In this document: positions 58,701-64,000 of the stretch, piece after piece
Layout: every line of letters starts with the position of its first letter
How positions within the stretch are numbered: the first letter of the stretch is position 1
Assembly: GCA_047967505.1 (NCBI GenBank)
Contig: CM106539.1
Strand: one strand, 5' to 3'
From: Dipteris shenzhenensis
Lineage: Eukaryota; Polypodiophyta; Polypodiopsida; Gleicheniales
DNA: 64,000 nucleotides
Translations under genes and position numbers: made by a program
Notes under the pieces: generated by a model
Databases searched by the model: none
Told to the model about the DNA's origin: nothing
The model's input: only the letters and a program-made list of their open reading frames with translations

Positions 58701-60260
58701 ACAAAAGAGTAACTGTAACTCAAGAAGAAACACAAGTGCTTGCATAAACAGGATAAAACAATAAAGCTATACTTGTTGTCAATGGCAATGTTAACAGACA
58801 CATGATAGCATGCAAAACAATACAAAAAAAAAACTCCTTCAGGTTCTTTTTGTCATAAATAGGAAAAATGACGATTGGGCAAAGTTGTTTACCGAGAGAA
58901 ACAAATTCATTCCCGTTAAAAGACTTTGTGGTGTGTTAGCGACACAATCAACTGATGGCTTCCCCTCATATACGATAACCCGGTCTGCCAAATATGCCGC
59001 CATGATGAAATCATGCTCCACTACAAAAGCAGTCTTTTTTGCATGCAATATAAACCGCTTTATCACCTTCGCAGCAACAATACGCTGCTCGGAATCAAGG
59101 TAAGCACTGGGCTCATCAATAAGGTATATATCTGCAGGCTGTCCGATGGCACAATAAAGATCTATCAAATTAAACTGTCTGAAAGAGGAACGGATTTACG
59201 GTTACCAGCATGTAAGGGTAGGGAAAACCTTAGAACAACTGCATAGAGGAAAAGAAACATTGTAGAAAGTAGTTCACCTTCCCTAGACACAGACATAAAG
59301 CAACCCTTTGCAGCTCTCCACCAGACAAATTTACCACCTCCTGGTCCATGAGTGCCTCAATTTGCAGCGGCTTCATAACATCTGTGTTGAACTGCGGGTG
59401 CATGTATGAATCGCGAATTTTCGAATGCAAAAGACTTCTTACACTGCTCTGAAATTTGGGGCTAATTTTCTGAGGCTTATAGGAGACATTAAACTCAGGA
59501 ATTTCTACCTCACCATCCTCCACGGTATCTGGTTTCAGCAAACCAGCCTGCAACAAAATAACAAGTGCAAACCAATAAATGAACGTTATCAGCAATGTGG
59601 ATTCCATATTCACTGAGAGCATTAACAGCTCCTAAACAAAATAGCACACATCAAAAGCAGTCCAAATATAAACACTCCAGTCCATGATTTTATAGACAAC
59701 AAGGAAATAAGATAGAGTGCATTGTTTCATGAGACAATTTTTAAGGAAGGGGGTCCACACCAGCATTCGTATAAATGTGGTCTTTCCAGTGCCGTTCTCC
59801 CCTAACATGACAATAATCTGAGAGTCCGTAAATTCCCCCTCTTTCACTTCCAACTTGAAATTTCCTTGAGTCTTGGACATTGTTGGGTACTTGTAGCGTG
59901 CATAGGTCCTGATCTCTTCAGCACTCTCCTGAGGAGTCTCTGCAACCTATAATCAGTGAAAACAGATAAATGTAAGCAGATTCTATAGAGCCCCAAAATT
60001 AACAGATGTGAGAATTTACCACAAATATATAGCTCTTGCATACATTATTTTTCTATGAAGATACCTTGAAGGTAAGAGACTCATCCCGAAACCGAAGATT
60101 CTCTGTAGGCACAAACCCAGCTAGAAATATATTGATACCCTCCCTAACTGAAAAGGGAAGAGTCACCACTCCATAGGCACCAGGCTTTCCATATAAGCAG
60201 CAAATGAAGTCGGATAAGTAATCCAAGACACTCAAGTCATGCTCCACAACTATCACATAA
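35825..60260 (-). CDS. ABCE1 (RLI2-like): ABCE1 / RNase L inhibitor-type ribosome-recycling ATPase, last five exons
   Basis: ABCE1 splits terminated or stalled ribosomes into subunits with eRF1 or Pelota; it acts in the cytosol and is essential. Exons: 60260-60065, 59946-59761, 59547-59278, 59138-58893 and 35944-35825. They encode 338 residues of about 605. The missing N-terminal part (Fe-S domain and most of NBD1) lies right of the window. In order: H-switch of NBD1 ([17 protein letters not shown]), hinge ([20 protein letters not shown]), Walker A of NBD2 (GENGTGKTT), signature LSGGELQR, Walker B YLIDEP with D-loop SAYLD, H-switch VVEHDF, and the C-terminus ending GSYYYLDD. All introns are GT-AG and frames join without error. 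Introns are 118, 213, 139 and 22,948 bp. The gene looks functional. Plant RLI2 has also been reported as a suppressor of RNA silencing. Confidence 0.95.
36117..36195. repeat. Short tandem duplication (about 40 bp)
   Basis: Two copies around ggacatccacaaat.ccaaact, about 40 bp apart, inside the large ABCE1 intron. Confidence 0.7.
36390..37212 (+). mobile_element. LTR fragment with primer-binding site
   Basis: ttggtatcagagc at 37200-37212 is a tRNA-iMet primer-binding site, so the sequence before it should be the 3' end of a 5' LTR. It includes a 163-bp tandem duplication. The left border is undefined. Only about 400 bp of internal sequence follow before a LINE fragment, so this is a truncated element. 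Confidence 0.6.
36747..37072. repeat. 163-bp tandem duplication
   Basis: 36747-36909 and 36910-37072 are nearly identical, starting cctgcagtagctcttaag and ending acagaatacactacc. Only a few single-base differences. Lies in the LTR fragment. Confidence 0.95.
37600..38250 (-). pseudogene. LINE fragment: reverse-transcriptase palm
   Basis: The 38032-37772 minus frame reads [20 protein letters not shown], then [20 protein letters not shown], the RT domain with the first catalytic Asp (LDYEKAFDKV is usual). Upstream pieces ([14 protein letters not shown]-like) extend to about 38200. A 71-bp tandem duplication (37688-37827) breaks the frame downstream. No YVDD block. Confidence 0.7.
37688..37827. 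repeat. Tandem duplication (about 71 bp) in LINE fragment
   Basis: caactgcttgtgatcag starts both copies; each ends atgYggctagg. About 90 percent alike. Confidence 0.85.
38400..39000. other. Unassigned stretch with 28-bp duplication
   Basis: No recognised gene. catcactccaaacaactcaa occurs twice in tandem (38571-38598, 38599-38626). Possibly decayed LINE sequence. Confidence 0.4.
39006..39372 (+). repeat. Dispersed noncoding repeat, best copy (R2)
   Basis: Starts atatacctagatgaatcc, contains gactagctactatgacatcc, caacagtgggtgtagacc and tgctctcacacatacaaatc, and ends near ggcactccggaggtgaaggg plus about 90 bp. The same sequence starts again at 39759. No ORF, poly(A) or tRNA-like box was seen. 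Confidence 0.85.
39759..40645 (+). repeat. Dispersed repeat copy R3, split by a MITE-like insertion
   Basis: 39759-39957 matches the first half of R2. 40566-40645 continues it (tatgctcacacatacaaatc). The 603 bp between are foreign. R3 lies head-to-tail behind R2 at a distance of 753 bp. Confidence 0.85.
39958..40560. mobile_element. MITE-like insertion with CATAGTAGG terminal inverted repeats
   Basis: Starts catagtagg and ends cctactatg. Both ends are packed with gaaacg/cgtttc motifs in inverted orientation (gtttcgagctttcgaaaacg at left, gaaacgtttcgtacgtttcg at right). No coding. tatgctc occurs directly before the left end and, after five extra bases (attat), after the right end, which suggests a 7-8 bp duplication as in hAT elements. 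It is inside R3, so it is younger than R3. Confidence 0.75.
40660..40881. repeat. 35-bp direct repeats around an inverted LTR piece
   Basis: accaaggaataagtRgcacc with the following tatggatagcccata occurs at 40660-40694 and 40847-40881. Between them is a reverse-complement part of the copia-B LTR. Confidence 0.8.
40711..41091. repeat. Inverted repeat made of copia-B LTR halves
   Basis: 40711-40842 is the reverse complement of 40944-41091. Shared landmarks are ggtggtacatgtactaattg and ctcaagggggag. About 100 bp separate the arms. The right arm belongs to the 5' LTR of copia-B. Confidence 0.88.
40941..41159 (+). repeat. copia-B 5' LTR
   Basis: 219 bp, starting tgctagttataatc and ending agccaaca. 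Followed by one base and tggtatcagagcag (41161-41174), the tRNA-iMet primer site. Length is similar to copia-A LTRs, but the sequences differ. Confidence 0.7.
41175..42200 (+). other. copia-B leader
   Basis: A 1-kb untranslated leader. ctgtacgg or close variants recur at 41417, 41448, 41518, 41551, 41569 and 41603. Long ORFs on both strands here look like chance. cctcgtgttgcctt is duplicated at 42012-42045. Confidence 0.5.
42207..43318 (+). pseudogene. copia-B gag and protease
   Basis: Gag starts [20 protein letters not shown], then [20 protein letters not shown]. After ASTTGT a deletion joins it, in another frame, to [20 protein letters not shown]. The zinc knuckle [14 protein letters not shown] has Tyr for the last Cys. 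Protease motif [12 protein letters not shown] is intact. A stop at 43014 and a frameshift follow. Homology ends at GLYR (about 43290), where the Penelope-like element begins. Confidence 0.85.
43677..43739. repeat. (CT)n microsatellite in PLE 3' region
   Basis: About 37 bp of pure CT, then degenerate ctcactctta units. Lies about 120 bp past the RT stop, within the element. Confidence 0.95.
43857..45543 (-). pseudogene. PLE reverse transcriptase
   Basis: Three pieces. 45543-45244 is the N-terminal part. 45295-44426 (289 residues) has [60 protein letters not shown] and [20 protein letters not shown], all core PLE RT motifs. After a frameshift at about 44420, RCFIDDLFV gives the catalytic FIDD (about 44385-44360). 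CDSCELNC and the C-terminal part (44267-43857) follow. All catalytic Asp residues are visible, but frames are broken. Confidence 0.85.
45576..45842 (-). pseudogene. PLE linker with CxC motif
   Basis: 88 residues. [20 protein letters not shown] followed by HVVTADTQF fits the short CxC domain linking endonuclease to RT in N-terminal-EN PLEs. It is in a different frame from the endonuclease; stops separate the two (45842-46078). Confidence 0.7.
46078..47283 (-). CDS. PLE endonuclease module (GIY-YIG), N-terminal ORF
   Basis: 401 residues, uninterrupted. Residues about 1-25 are probably antisense copia sequence, so the true start is downstream. Two similar stretches ([16 protein letters not shown] and [16 protein letters not shown]) form a small repeat. 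A basic region follows ([14 protein letters not shown]). The GIY-YIG core is at about residues 185-295: [19 protein letters not shown] holds the GIY- and YIG-like strands, AFIRFQEHV the catalytic Arg, and [19 protein letters not shown] the catalytic Glu. The Cys/His (CCHH) residues of animal PLE endonucleases are absent, as reported for the Chlamys group. The C-terminal tail is Pro-rich ([15 protein letters not shown]). This enzyme would nick target DNA to prime reverse transcription. Confidence 0.85.
   Translation of the reverse strand: MCICKCNIIIQTSVIMPFGNQQGDLLGCHLVPVTFPCSSKGGVTLGRVTTVQASPSLNASPATARIRRYSKGETALGWAGRVQASSRMLDRLTSPNNIGNTSDGLVSLVGDLVGSSSVNQNKKVRRNIYRERFNFLARSNMNNLFKALLVRTHYTNNNIRILNKLRRLRNKHLKTSVSISPIHATQVIYVVYNIHSSNMLYVGQTYRTAFIRFQEHVREARKVHRKNSLIENSKPLYVAMAKSGFESFRCFPIEHIEGHFNNAKDFYKAARPRELFWMRTLYTFFPRGFNLEGKSTLRKNKRTSKKNPLMWRTHIKPFNIPHYQHNHTPNIVWKPKVMLQGCPSSPVISHVRELPPSLPLPPLPPPLVPLTSSVPRVFASRDYKRRLLYLDRLMSLGLFSI
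47216..48178 (+). pseudogene. copia-B GAG-pre-integrase and integrase
   Basis: [20 protein letters not shown] and [12 protein letters not shown] give the zinc-binding N-terminal domain. VHSDVCGPM holds the first catalytic Asp. A stop occurs at 47606. LNTDRGV is the second Asp region and [13 protein letters not shown] holds the Glu, in shifted frames. [20 protein letters not shown] is the C-terminal domain. Confidence 0.85.
48258..48557 (+). pseudogene. copia-B integrase-RT linker, truncated
   Basis: Pro- and His-rich spacer, ending with [17 protein letters not shown], the region just before copia RT. Copia homology stops here. Confidence 0.6.
48558..49080. other. Unassigned, probably part of gypsy-C 3' LTR
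   Basis: Non-coding. It lies between truncated copia-B and the palindrome array, where the 3' LTR of minus-strand gypsy-C should be. No matching copy was found upstream of gypsy-C gag. Confidence 0.35.
49081..49445. repeat. Array of about 15 short palindromes (W-box-like)
   Basis: Units of 14-16 bp, each an imperfect palindrome of the form TTgACCgaaGTcAA, separated by ctct-rich spacers. Examples: ttgaccgaagtcaa (49082), ttgatcataattaa (49101), ccaaccgaagttgg (49162), gttaaccgtagttaa (49208), gttgaccgaagtcaac (49247), cttgaccagagtcaag (49356), tttgattatgatcaaa (49426). Many contain TTGAC on one or both strands, the core bound by WRKY factors. It sits just beyond the end of gypsy-C pol, in the expected U3 of its 3' LTR. 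Confidence 0.85.
49490..49897 (-). pseudogene. gypsy-C integrase tail and chromodomain
   Basis: 49897-49679 reads [20 protein letters not shown], then [17 protein letters not shown]. After a stop at 49676 the frame continues [13 protein letters not shown] and [17 protein letters not shown], a chromodomain. The stop removes it from any product. Confidence 0.75.
49901..50697 (-). pseudogene. gypsy-C integrase
   Basis: [12 protein letters not shown] is the end of the HHCC zinc domain. The catalytic core runs [20 protein letters not shown] (first Asp), [19 protein letters not shown] (second Asp), then [20 protein letters not shown], with the Glu. [18 protein letters not shown] follows. Open from 50697 to 50125, 190 residues; the next piece (50128-49901) is in another frame. 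Confidence 0.88.
50761..51540 (-). pseudogene. gypsy-C RNase H and RT thumb
   Basis: 51538-51212 reads [18 protein letters not shown] and [20 protein letters not shown], the latter with the first RNase H Asp. 51201-50980 has [20 protein letters not shown] and [17 protein letters not shown], the classic RNase H end. 50970-50761 is the RNase H-integrase linker. Stops at 51205 and 50978 separate them. Confidence 0.88.
51430..51643. repeat. Tandem duplication (about 109 bp) within gypsy-C RT
   Basis: 51430-51538 and 51539-51643 both begin gttgcatttttcttagtaag and end cttcatgca. About 90 percent alike. Confidence 0.9.
52011..52640 (-). pseudogene. gypsy-C protease fused to RT start
   Basis: 209 residues. 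[20 protein letters not shown] is the retropepsin site (DPRA replacing the usual D-G-A). [12 protein letters not shown] is its second half. The sequence then jumps from [14 protein letters not shown] to [20 protein letters not shown], part of RT; about 100 residues usually in between are missing. [10 protein letters not shown] follows. Confidence 0.85.
52765..54264 (-). pseudogene. gypsy-C gag
   Basis: 53716-53468 is the capsid core ([40 protein letters not shown]). 53155-52826 continues ([20 protein letters not shown]). A zinc knuckle [15 protein letters not shown] is at about 52810-52765, complete. The N-terminal pieces are at 54264-53753. Three frame changes. Confidence 0.85.
54400..56590 (-). 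promoter_or_regulatory. Probable 5' LTR and leader side of gypsy-C
   Basis: No coherent coding. On the minus strand the right edge reads tgttggagatcaacatctc (56590), an LTR-like start. 54520-54720 has GGTTA/TAACC palindromes and 54730-54890 has TGCCACATCAGC-like repeats. 56130-56185 has long T and G runs. Long ORFs here (for example 55801-55157) are low complexity. No primer-binding site was found, so LTR ends are uncertain. Confidence 0.35.
54735..54890. repeat. Degenerate repeats of tgccacatcagc type
   Basis: ccacatcagcagctgacctg, ccacgtgtcagtgcc, ccacatcagcaccacacgtg, ccacgtcatctgctgacctg and ccacatcatctgctgcc follow one another. Several hold ACGT, the core of bZIP sites. Confidence 0.7.
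56591..57050 (+). other. Possible host-gene exon fragments (unidentified)
   Basis: A splice-like acceptor (cccgcag) precedes [16 protein letters not shown], which ends at a gtaagg donor (about 56637-56685). Further on, [18 protein letters not shown], then [16 protein letters not shown] runs to a stop at 57044. These read like protein-coding exons, but I cannot name the gene. They could be a captured gene fragment, or chance. Confidence 0.3.
57100..57420 (-). pseudogene. Diverged fragment of the LINE-4 family
   Basis: Matches 63320-63570 in pieces: cttg/ttgcaaggtac-type, ccaagag, ggtgtgaaggacag-type, and tgagaggctRtgatcaaagtg. Same strand as LINE-4. No frame remains. Confidence 0.55.
57478..57560 (-). 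repeat. Second copy of the Penelope-like element terminus
   Basis: atatacctttgtaagacta, followed by a similar 60 bp ending tctacac, matches 43297-43373, the inner side of the PLE 3' end. The rest of the element is absent. Confidence 0.6.
57690..57985. repeat. Imperfect tandem repeat (about 180 bp)
   Basis: gcttaagagaa followed by ataccttggagaYRacagct and agcaat appears at 57733-57797 and 57919-57985. No coding. Confidence 0.6.
58002..58606 (+). mobile_element. Dispersed repeat with partial second copy and 22-bp target duplication (R4, R5)
   Basis: R4 (58002-58333) is a full copy of the family. At 58508-58606 the family starts again (R5) and stops after about 95 bp. Both are direct. The whole segment is flanked by caatgacYgggactaagcgc plus tt at 57981-58002 and 58607-58628, 21/22 identical, which looks like a target-site duplication. 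No ORF. Confidence 0.75.
58893..59138 (-). CDS. ABCE1 (RLI2-like): ABCE1 exon (NBD2 Walker B, H-switch)
   Basis: 246 nt, 82 codons. [20 protein letters not shown] then [20 protein letters not shown] and [11 protein letters not shown]. Donor gtaaac opens the 23-kb intron. Confidence 0.95.
59278..59547 (-). CDS. ABCE1 (RLI2-like): ABCE1 exon (NBD2 signature)
   Basis: 270 nt, 90 codons. AGLLKPD opens it; [18 protein letters not shown] closes it. Acceptor ttgcag, donor gtgaac. Confidence 0.95.
59761..59946 (-). CDS. ABCE1 (RLI2-like): ABCE1 exon (NBD2 Walker A)
   Basis: 186 nt, 62 codons, phase 0 at both ends. [20 protein letters not shown] leads to [14 protein letters not shown]. Acceptor attatag, donor gtgtgg. 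Confidence 0.95.
60065..60260 (-). CDS. ABCE1 (RLI2-like): ABCE1 exon (NBD1 end and hinge 1)
   Basis: 196 nt: one base completing the previous codon, then 65 codons. Acceptor atttgcag, donor gtatct. Reads [20 protein letters not shown] through [11 protein letters not shown]. The upstream intron runs past the window end and contains LINE-4. Confidence 0.95.
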
Positions 60261-60344
60261 CTGCAAATATGACGAGGTAAAACCAGTATTCGTTTAGTGA
60301 TCTAACATGAGAATTCATGGAAAGAATAATTTACATTTATGTAT

Positions 60345-60452
60345 ACTTTCTCAAACCATTTTTTTCCAATATTCTTTCAGAGCTTTGCATTCCTACATAC
60401 TTTCTCAAAACCATTTTTTTCAATATTCTTTCAGAGCTTTGCATTCCTACAC
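60345..60452. repeat. 54-bp tandem duplication
   Basis: actttctcaaaccatttttt starts both copies (60345, 60399); each ends ttgcattcctac. In the ABCE1 intron. A smaller triplicated tgattgaag motif follows at 60490-60535. Confidence 0.85.
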
Positions 60453-60823
60453 TCTTTAAAACCTATCTTTTACAGCTCTCTCTTTTACTGATTGAAGAGA
60501 GCTTTTCATGATTGAAGGGAGCATTTCATGATTCAATCACTTCCATTGTCACCCATCTGGTTTATGAAATTGCAACTGCTTCAATGGACACCTCTCAACC
60601 TATACACAAAATCTGATGCATTTCTTGACTTGATGGTTGGTGGCAACTCCAGGGCAAACTCCATCGTAATGCACTCAAAATGTTTGTTTGTGGCTGCTCT
60701 AGGACAAACTCCATCCTTATGTACTTAAAGGGTTCGTTCAGAATCTCAAGTGACTCGAATAAACCCGACAACATTACTTGAGGGAACTTGATTACTTGAG
60801 GGCCATTTAGCTTTTTATGTTTT

Positions 60824-60828
<5 letters not shown>

Positions 60829-60859
<31 letters not shown>

Positions 60860-60875
60860 AAGAAAGAAATTTTAT
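60829..60875. repeat. (AG)n(AAAG)n microsatellite at LINE-4 3' end
   Basis: On the minus strand the LINE ends aataaaattt, then (ctttctt)-type and (ct)n repeats instead of poly(A). Confidence 0.85.
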
Positions 60876-61470
60876 TAGAGTCTTCAGAAGACCGATGGGT
60901 CTATGAGACTGAAACAAAACCTGATACAAATCACAGTAAGGGTGGAGCTACTGAAACGAGCATCATCACCCATGCTGAATCCTAAGTCTGATCATACATA
61001 GTCAAATCAAATACATCTGGATGTAACAATGAAAAGAAAAGGAGCGGAATCCTCCGTATGTAGCTGGTGCATAGCCAGTGATGGGACGCGGGTGCCCGTC
61101 AAGGGGTGCTGAGCGTCTCGGTCTCCTGGACGAGGCTCAACGCAAGACCAGAGCCACCATGACTCCCGAGGGACGTATCCCGGGTCTAAACAATGAGAGG
61201 TCTCCCAGAGTGATCTGTGTCCCCTCGATGTCTTGTGTGTCGTGCTGTGATCGTCAGGTTGGGGTCTCTCACGTCTGCGGCTAGAGACTGCACGATCAAT
61301 GTCACTCGATGGGAAGAACTCTATGATCTTGCTCTGAGAGGTGTCTGATGATGTGGCCAAGCCCCATCGCCTAAGTAAGTACTCTCTGTGTCGGACCCCC
61401 TCGTGAATGAAGGACGCAAGGCATCTCTAATCTCGATAGGCGAGGATTCTGGAAGATCCTCTCGAATGAC

Positions 61471-63019
61471 CTAGTTGGCGTGTGGCTTGATCGGGATGGT
61501 GGGTGGGAGTACCGGACAGGCATCTAAACCGTACTGAAAAGGAGGTATTCTCTCGATGTGGAACCCTAGTCTCACAAACCATCTGTGAGTCCGTGCATAC
61601 CAGCATCGCTCGTCTCCCTCTGCTGCCAACCTCATGGAGGAATCGAGAGACAACCATGGCAACCTCTGTCTCCCTGATGTGCACTCCCGATATGACCTAA
61701 CCCAATGCAAATATATAATGGTCTGAAAGGCTGCATCTAGCTGGAGTGGAGAAGCACCAAACTCAGCCTGAATGATGTGATATGGTACATACGGTTTCCC
61801 CTGGATCATCCGTGAGAGCATGAGGATCTGCAGGTGCTCCACCTGTGTCCACTCTATCTCTAACATGTCAGACCCCGAACAAGGGCTGCCATACATACCG
61901 ACTGGTCGGACCAAGGAGTCGAAGAGAATAGCCTTGGTCCAAGGGTCCTGGAAGTGGGAGTGGAAGCATTGTCTCTCTAGTCGAGCCAGTGAGGCGTATC
62001 CCCTGCTCAATCTGGCCTGCATCGCTGGTCTCATCGTGAAGATCCGACTGGAGAAGATGAACCCCAAGTAAGTATATGAGGATACGATCTCAACTCGTGA
62101 CCCACCGAAAGTAAAAGTAAACTGCTTTCGTTGCATGTTTGCTCGAGAGGTGTTAAAGATCATGACCCTGGTCTTGCCAAGGTTGACCTCCAAATCATGG
62201 GATAAACAAAAAGCCTGCAGTGCATCCAGATGTCGCTGGAGCCCCTCGGGTGTGGACGACAAGAGTGCCATGTCATCTGTATAAAGAAGAATCATGATGA
62301 TGATCCCGGTAAGTAAGCAACCGGTGCCTCCGAACGCCCCCATGAAAGACTCAAGCTCATCGATGTAGAGGCCAAACAGGGTCGGTGATAAGGGACAACC
62401 CTGTTTGACTCCTATGGTACTCAAGATCTCATCTGTCCAACCTGCGCCTGTTCGAACTCCGCCTGAGACTCTCATACAGTGCCATGACTGCCCAGATGAT
62501 CTCCTGATCAAATCCCAGTGTCTGTAGGCATGTGATGAGACGAGCTCGAGGTACTGAGTCAAAGGCTTTGGGGAAATCCACAAAGTAACAATATACCCTC
62601 TCCTTCCGTGATCTAGCCTCCTCAATGATACTCTTGAGTGTGAGTATGTGATCCATAGTCCCATGGTCTGGCCTGAAACCGGGCTGACCGTCTGCTATGA
62701 GTCCTCTCATCTCTGCGAACAGGCTGACCGACGCATCCAATACAGCTGCATAGATCTTGGACATCACATGTCCAATCATGATAGTCATGTAGTTACTCGG
62801 GTCCATGGGATCCCCTGCCTTGTGGATGGGGGTGATGGTGTTGAGTATCGAGGTGCGAGGGAAGCCAAGGCAAACAGCATCATTGAATAGCTTTGCTAGG
62901 ATCGGGGCTAACATGTCGATCCCATATGCAATAAACTCAATGCATAGCCCCTCGTGATCCTTAGCTCGGCCATTGTGCAGTTTCAATGTCGCGTCCTTGA
63001 CTCCCCCTCTGGTGAACAA
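61471..63019 (-). pseudogene. LINE-4 reverse transcriptase
   Basis: 63019-62429 has AKLFNDAVCLGFPRTSILNT, ITPIHKAGDPMDPSNYMTIM, ADGQPGFRPDHGTMDHILTL and CYFVDFPKAFDSVPRARLI, with the first catalytic Asp. After a frameshift at about 62440, 62664-61471 carries IGVKQGCPLSPTLFGLYIDE, LLYTDDMALLS with the catalytic Asp pair, and the thumb (YTYLGFIFSS). All motifs survive; one shift separates them. Confidence 0.9.
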
Positions 63020-63060
63020 CGTGCAAGTGGTGGGGCGACGTGTGTGAGATCTGGAGTGGG

Positions 63061-63690
63061 CTATTGTGGGACATCATAAAGATGGTGTGCATGCGTGTGC
63101 CAGACTCTCGTGTCGGTGAGGGGTGATGGAGACCTATGTTCGAGGAATCTCCGCCCAAAATCCTTAGAGTTGTTGCTGTACAAGATGTGCAGCAGCAGCT
63201 CCTCATTTTGACGAAAAAATGCCTGCTTCTTCTGACGTACGAGACGTCGATACTTACGTACCGTGTCTGGTGTGTTCGGGAGGTGACATTTGGTTTCAAG
63301 TCGGAGCTGTTGGCGATAAGCCTTGCACTCCGCATCGTACCAATTGTTGCAAGGTACAGAACCAAGAGGTGGTGGTCTAATGGACCGTGTGGTGTGGGGA
63401 AAGATTTGGAGGGCAACTTCGTGGAGTATGCGACTAATCAAGGCAGCAAGGTCCTCTATGAGTGGTATGTGATCGATGTAGGTTAGGTGTTTGTTTAGGC
63501 GTTCAAAGTAGGCAGATGAGAGGCTGTGATCAAAGTGTATGTCGTGGTAGGTATCGTGCTTCCTATGTGGTGTGTGTGGTGTGGCTAAGCGTGGGGTGGC
63601 GATAGTGAAGAATAGGTATGTGTGATCAGCTCTTGGAGGGAGTGGTGCTACGGTGAAGGTGATACATGAAGTGAAGGTAGGGGATCCCAT
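63061..63690 (-). pseudogene. LINE-4 endonuclease tail and linker
   Basis: 209 residues. [20 protein letters not shown] resembles the endonuclease end; NNWYDAECKAYRQQLRLETK and YRRLVRQKKQAFFRQNEELL are typical of the EN-RT linker (W.D.EC...R.......). Confidence 0.75.
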
Positions 63691-63693
63691 GAT

Positions 63694-64000
63694 ATATACC
63701 TAGATGAATCCAAGAACATTCCCAAACTCATCCTCTAAAAGCACAACATAGTGTAGTTTCAATCTCACGATAGTCACTCATAAGATTGAAAACCATAAAC
63801 TCCATCACGCATAGCAGGGACTAGCTACTATGACATCCCCACTGACGTCATCAGCGCCCAACAGTGGGTGTAAACCATAGTATAAAAGTATGCTCTCACA
63901 CATACAAATCCACACACCCACACATACTTGAGCATCGATTTATACAAAGTCTTCGTACTGAGTTTCTAACGGCACTCCGGAGGTGAAAGGCAAACTCAGC
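63694..64000 (+). repeat. Dispersed repeat copy R1, cut by window edge
   Basis: Starts atatacctagatgaatcc and runs through tgctctcacacatacaaatc to ggcactccggaggtgaa at the end. Very close to R2. Directly abuts the truncated 5' end of LINE-4. Confidence 0.88.

Larger units (their letters stand above)
60829..63690 (-). mobile_element. LINE (non-LTR) retrotransposon, 5' truncated (LINE-4)
   Basis: Minus strand, in the same direction as ABCE1, inside the intron upstream of the 60260 exon. Order: endonuclease C-terminal part and linker (63690-63061), RT fingers and palm (63019-62429), RT palm to C-terminal region (62664-61471), 3' UTR and simple-sequence tail. The endonuclease N-terminus is missing: homology ends at 63690 where repeat R1 begins. 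Two frame breaks join the three ORFs. Confidence 0.88.

Overview
This is nuclear DNA of a land plant with a large, retrotransposon-filled genome. Two host genes are recognisable, both on the minus strand and both split by introns. One is a plastid-type translation elongation factor P (EF-P): three 5' exons at 11678-10608, with a transit peptide and a TATA box. The other is the ribosome-recycling ATPase ABCE1/RLI: its last five exons at 60260-58893 and 35944-35825. The transit peptide, the tRNA-iMet-primed copia and gypsy elements, and a Penelope-like element with an N-terminal GIY-YIG endonuclease (a type reported from green algae and spike mosses) suggest a seed-free plant such as a fern or lycophyte. 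That placement is an inference.

Layout. 1-3.5 kb: minus-strand Ty3/gypsy remnant, cut by the window edge. 4592-10487: a young, nearly intact Ty1/copia (221-bp LTRs differing at 2 sites, TSD acagt) in EF-P intron 3. 10.6-11.7 kb: EF-P 5' exons. 11.8-12.4 kb: LINE scrap. 12.5-17.3 kb: decayed plus-strand gypsy pol followed by a protease-like block. 17.4-21.5 kb: decayed gag and protease of another plus-strand gypsy. 21.5-24.6 kb: minus-strand LINE with its RT core deleted. 24.6-26.5 kb: paralogue of the 15.4-17.3 kb block. 27.3-28.0 kb: long inverted repeat. 27984-34788: LTR-bounded minus-strand gypsy chromovirus. 34.5-35.2 kb: tandem duplication across its 5' LTR edge. 35.8 kb: last ABCE1 exon.

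35945-58892 is one 22,948-bp ABCE1 intron. It holds an LTR/PBS fragment, a LINE fragment, tandem copies of a noncoding repeat family, a MITE-like insertion, a copia element split by a 3.9-kb Penelope-like element, an array of about 15 short palindromes, a degenerate chromovirus, and more repeats. 58.9-60.3 kb: four clustered ABCE1 exons. 60.8-63.7 kb: LINE in the next upstream intron. The window ends in another copy of the noncoding repeat.

How it fits together: the host exons keep frame, phase and GT-AG borders while almost everything between them is mobile DNA of several ages, often nested. The points most worth following up are the N-terminal-endonuclease Penelope-like element, the 23-kb intron, the palindrome array, and the unclassified repeat family with a 22-bp target-site duplication.
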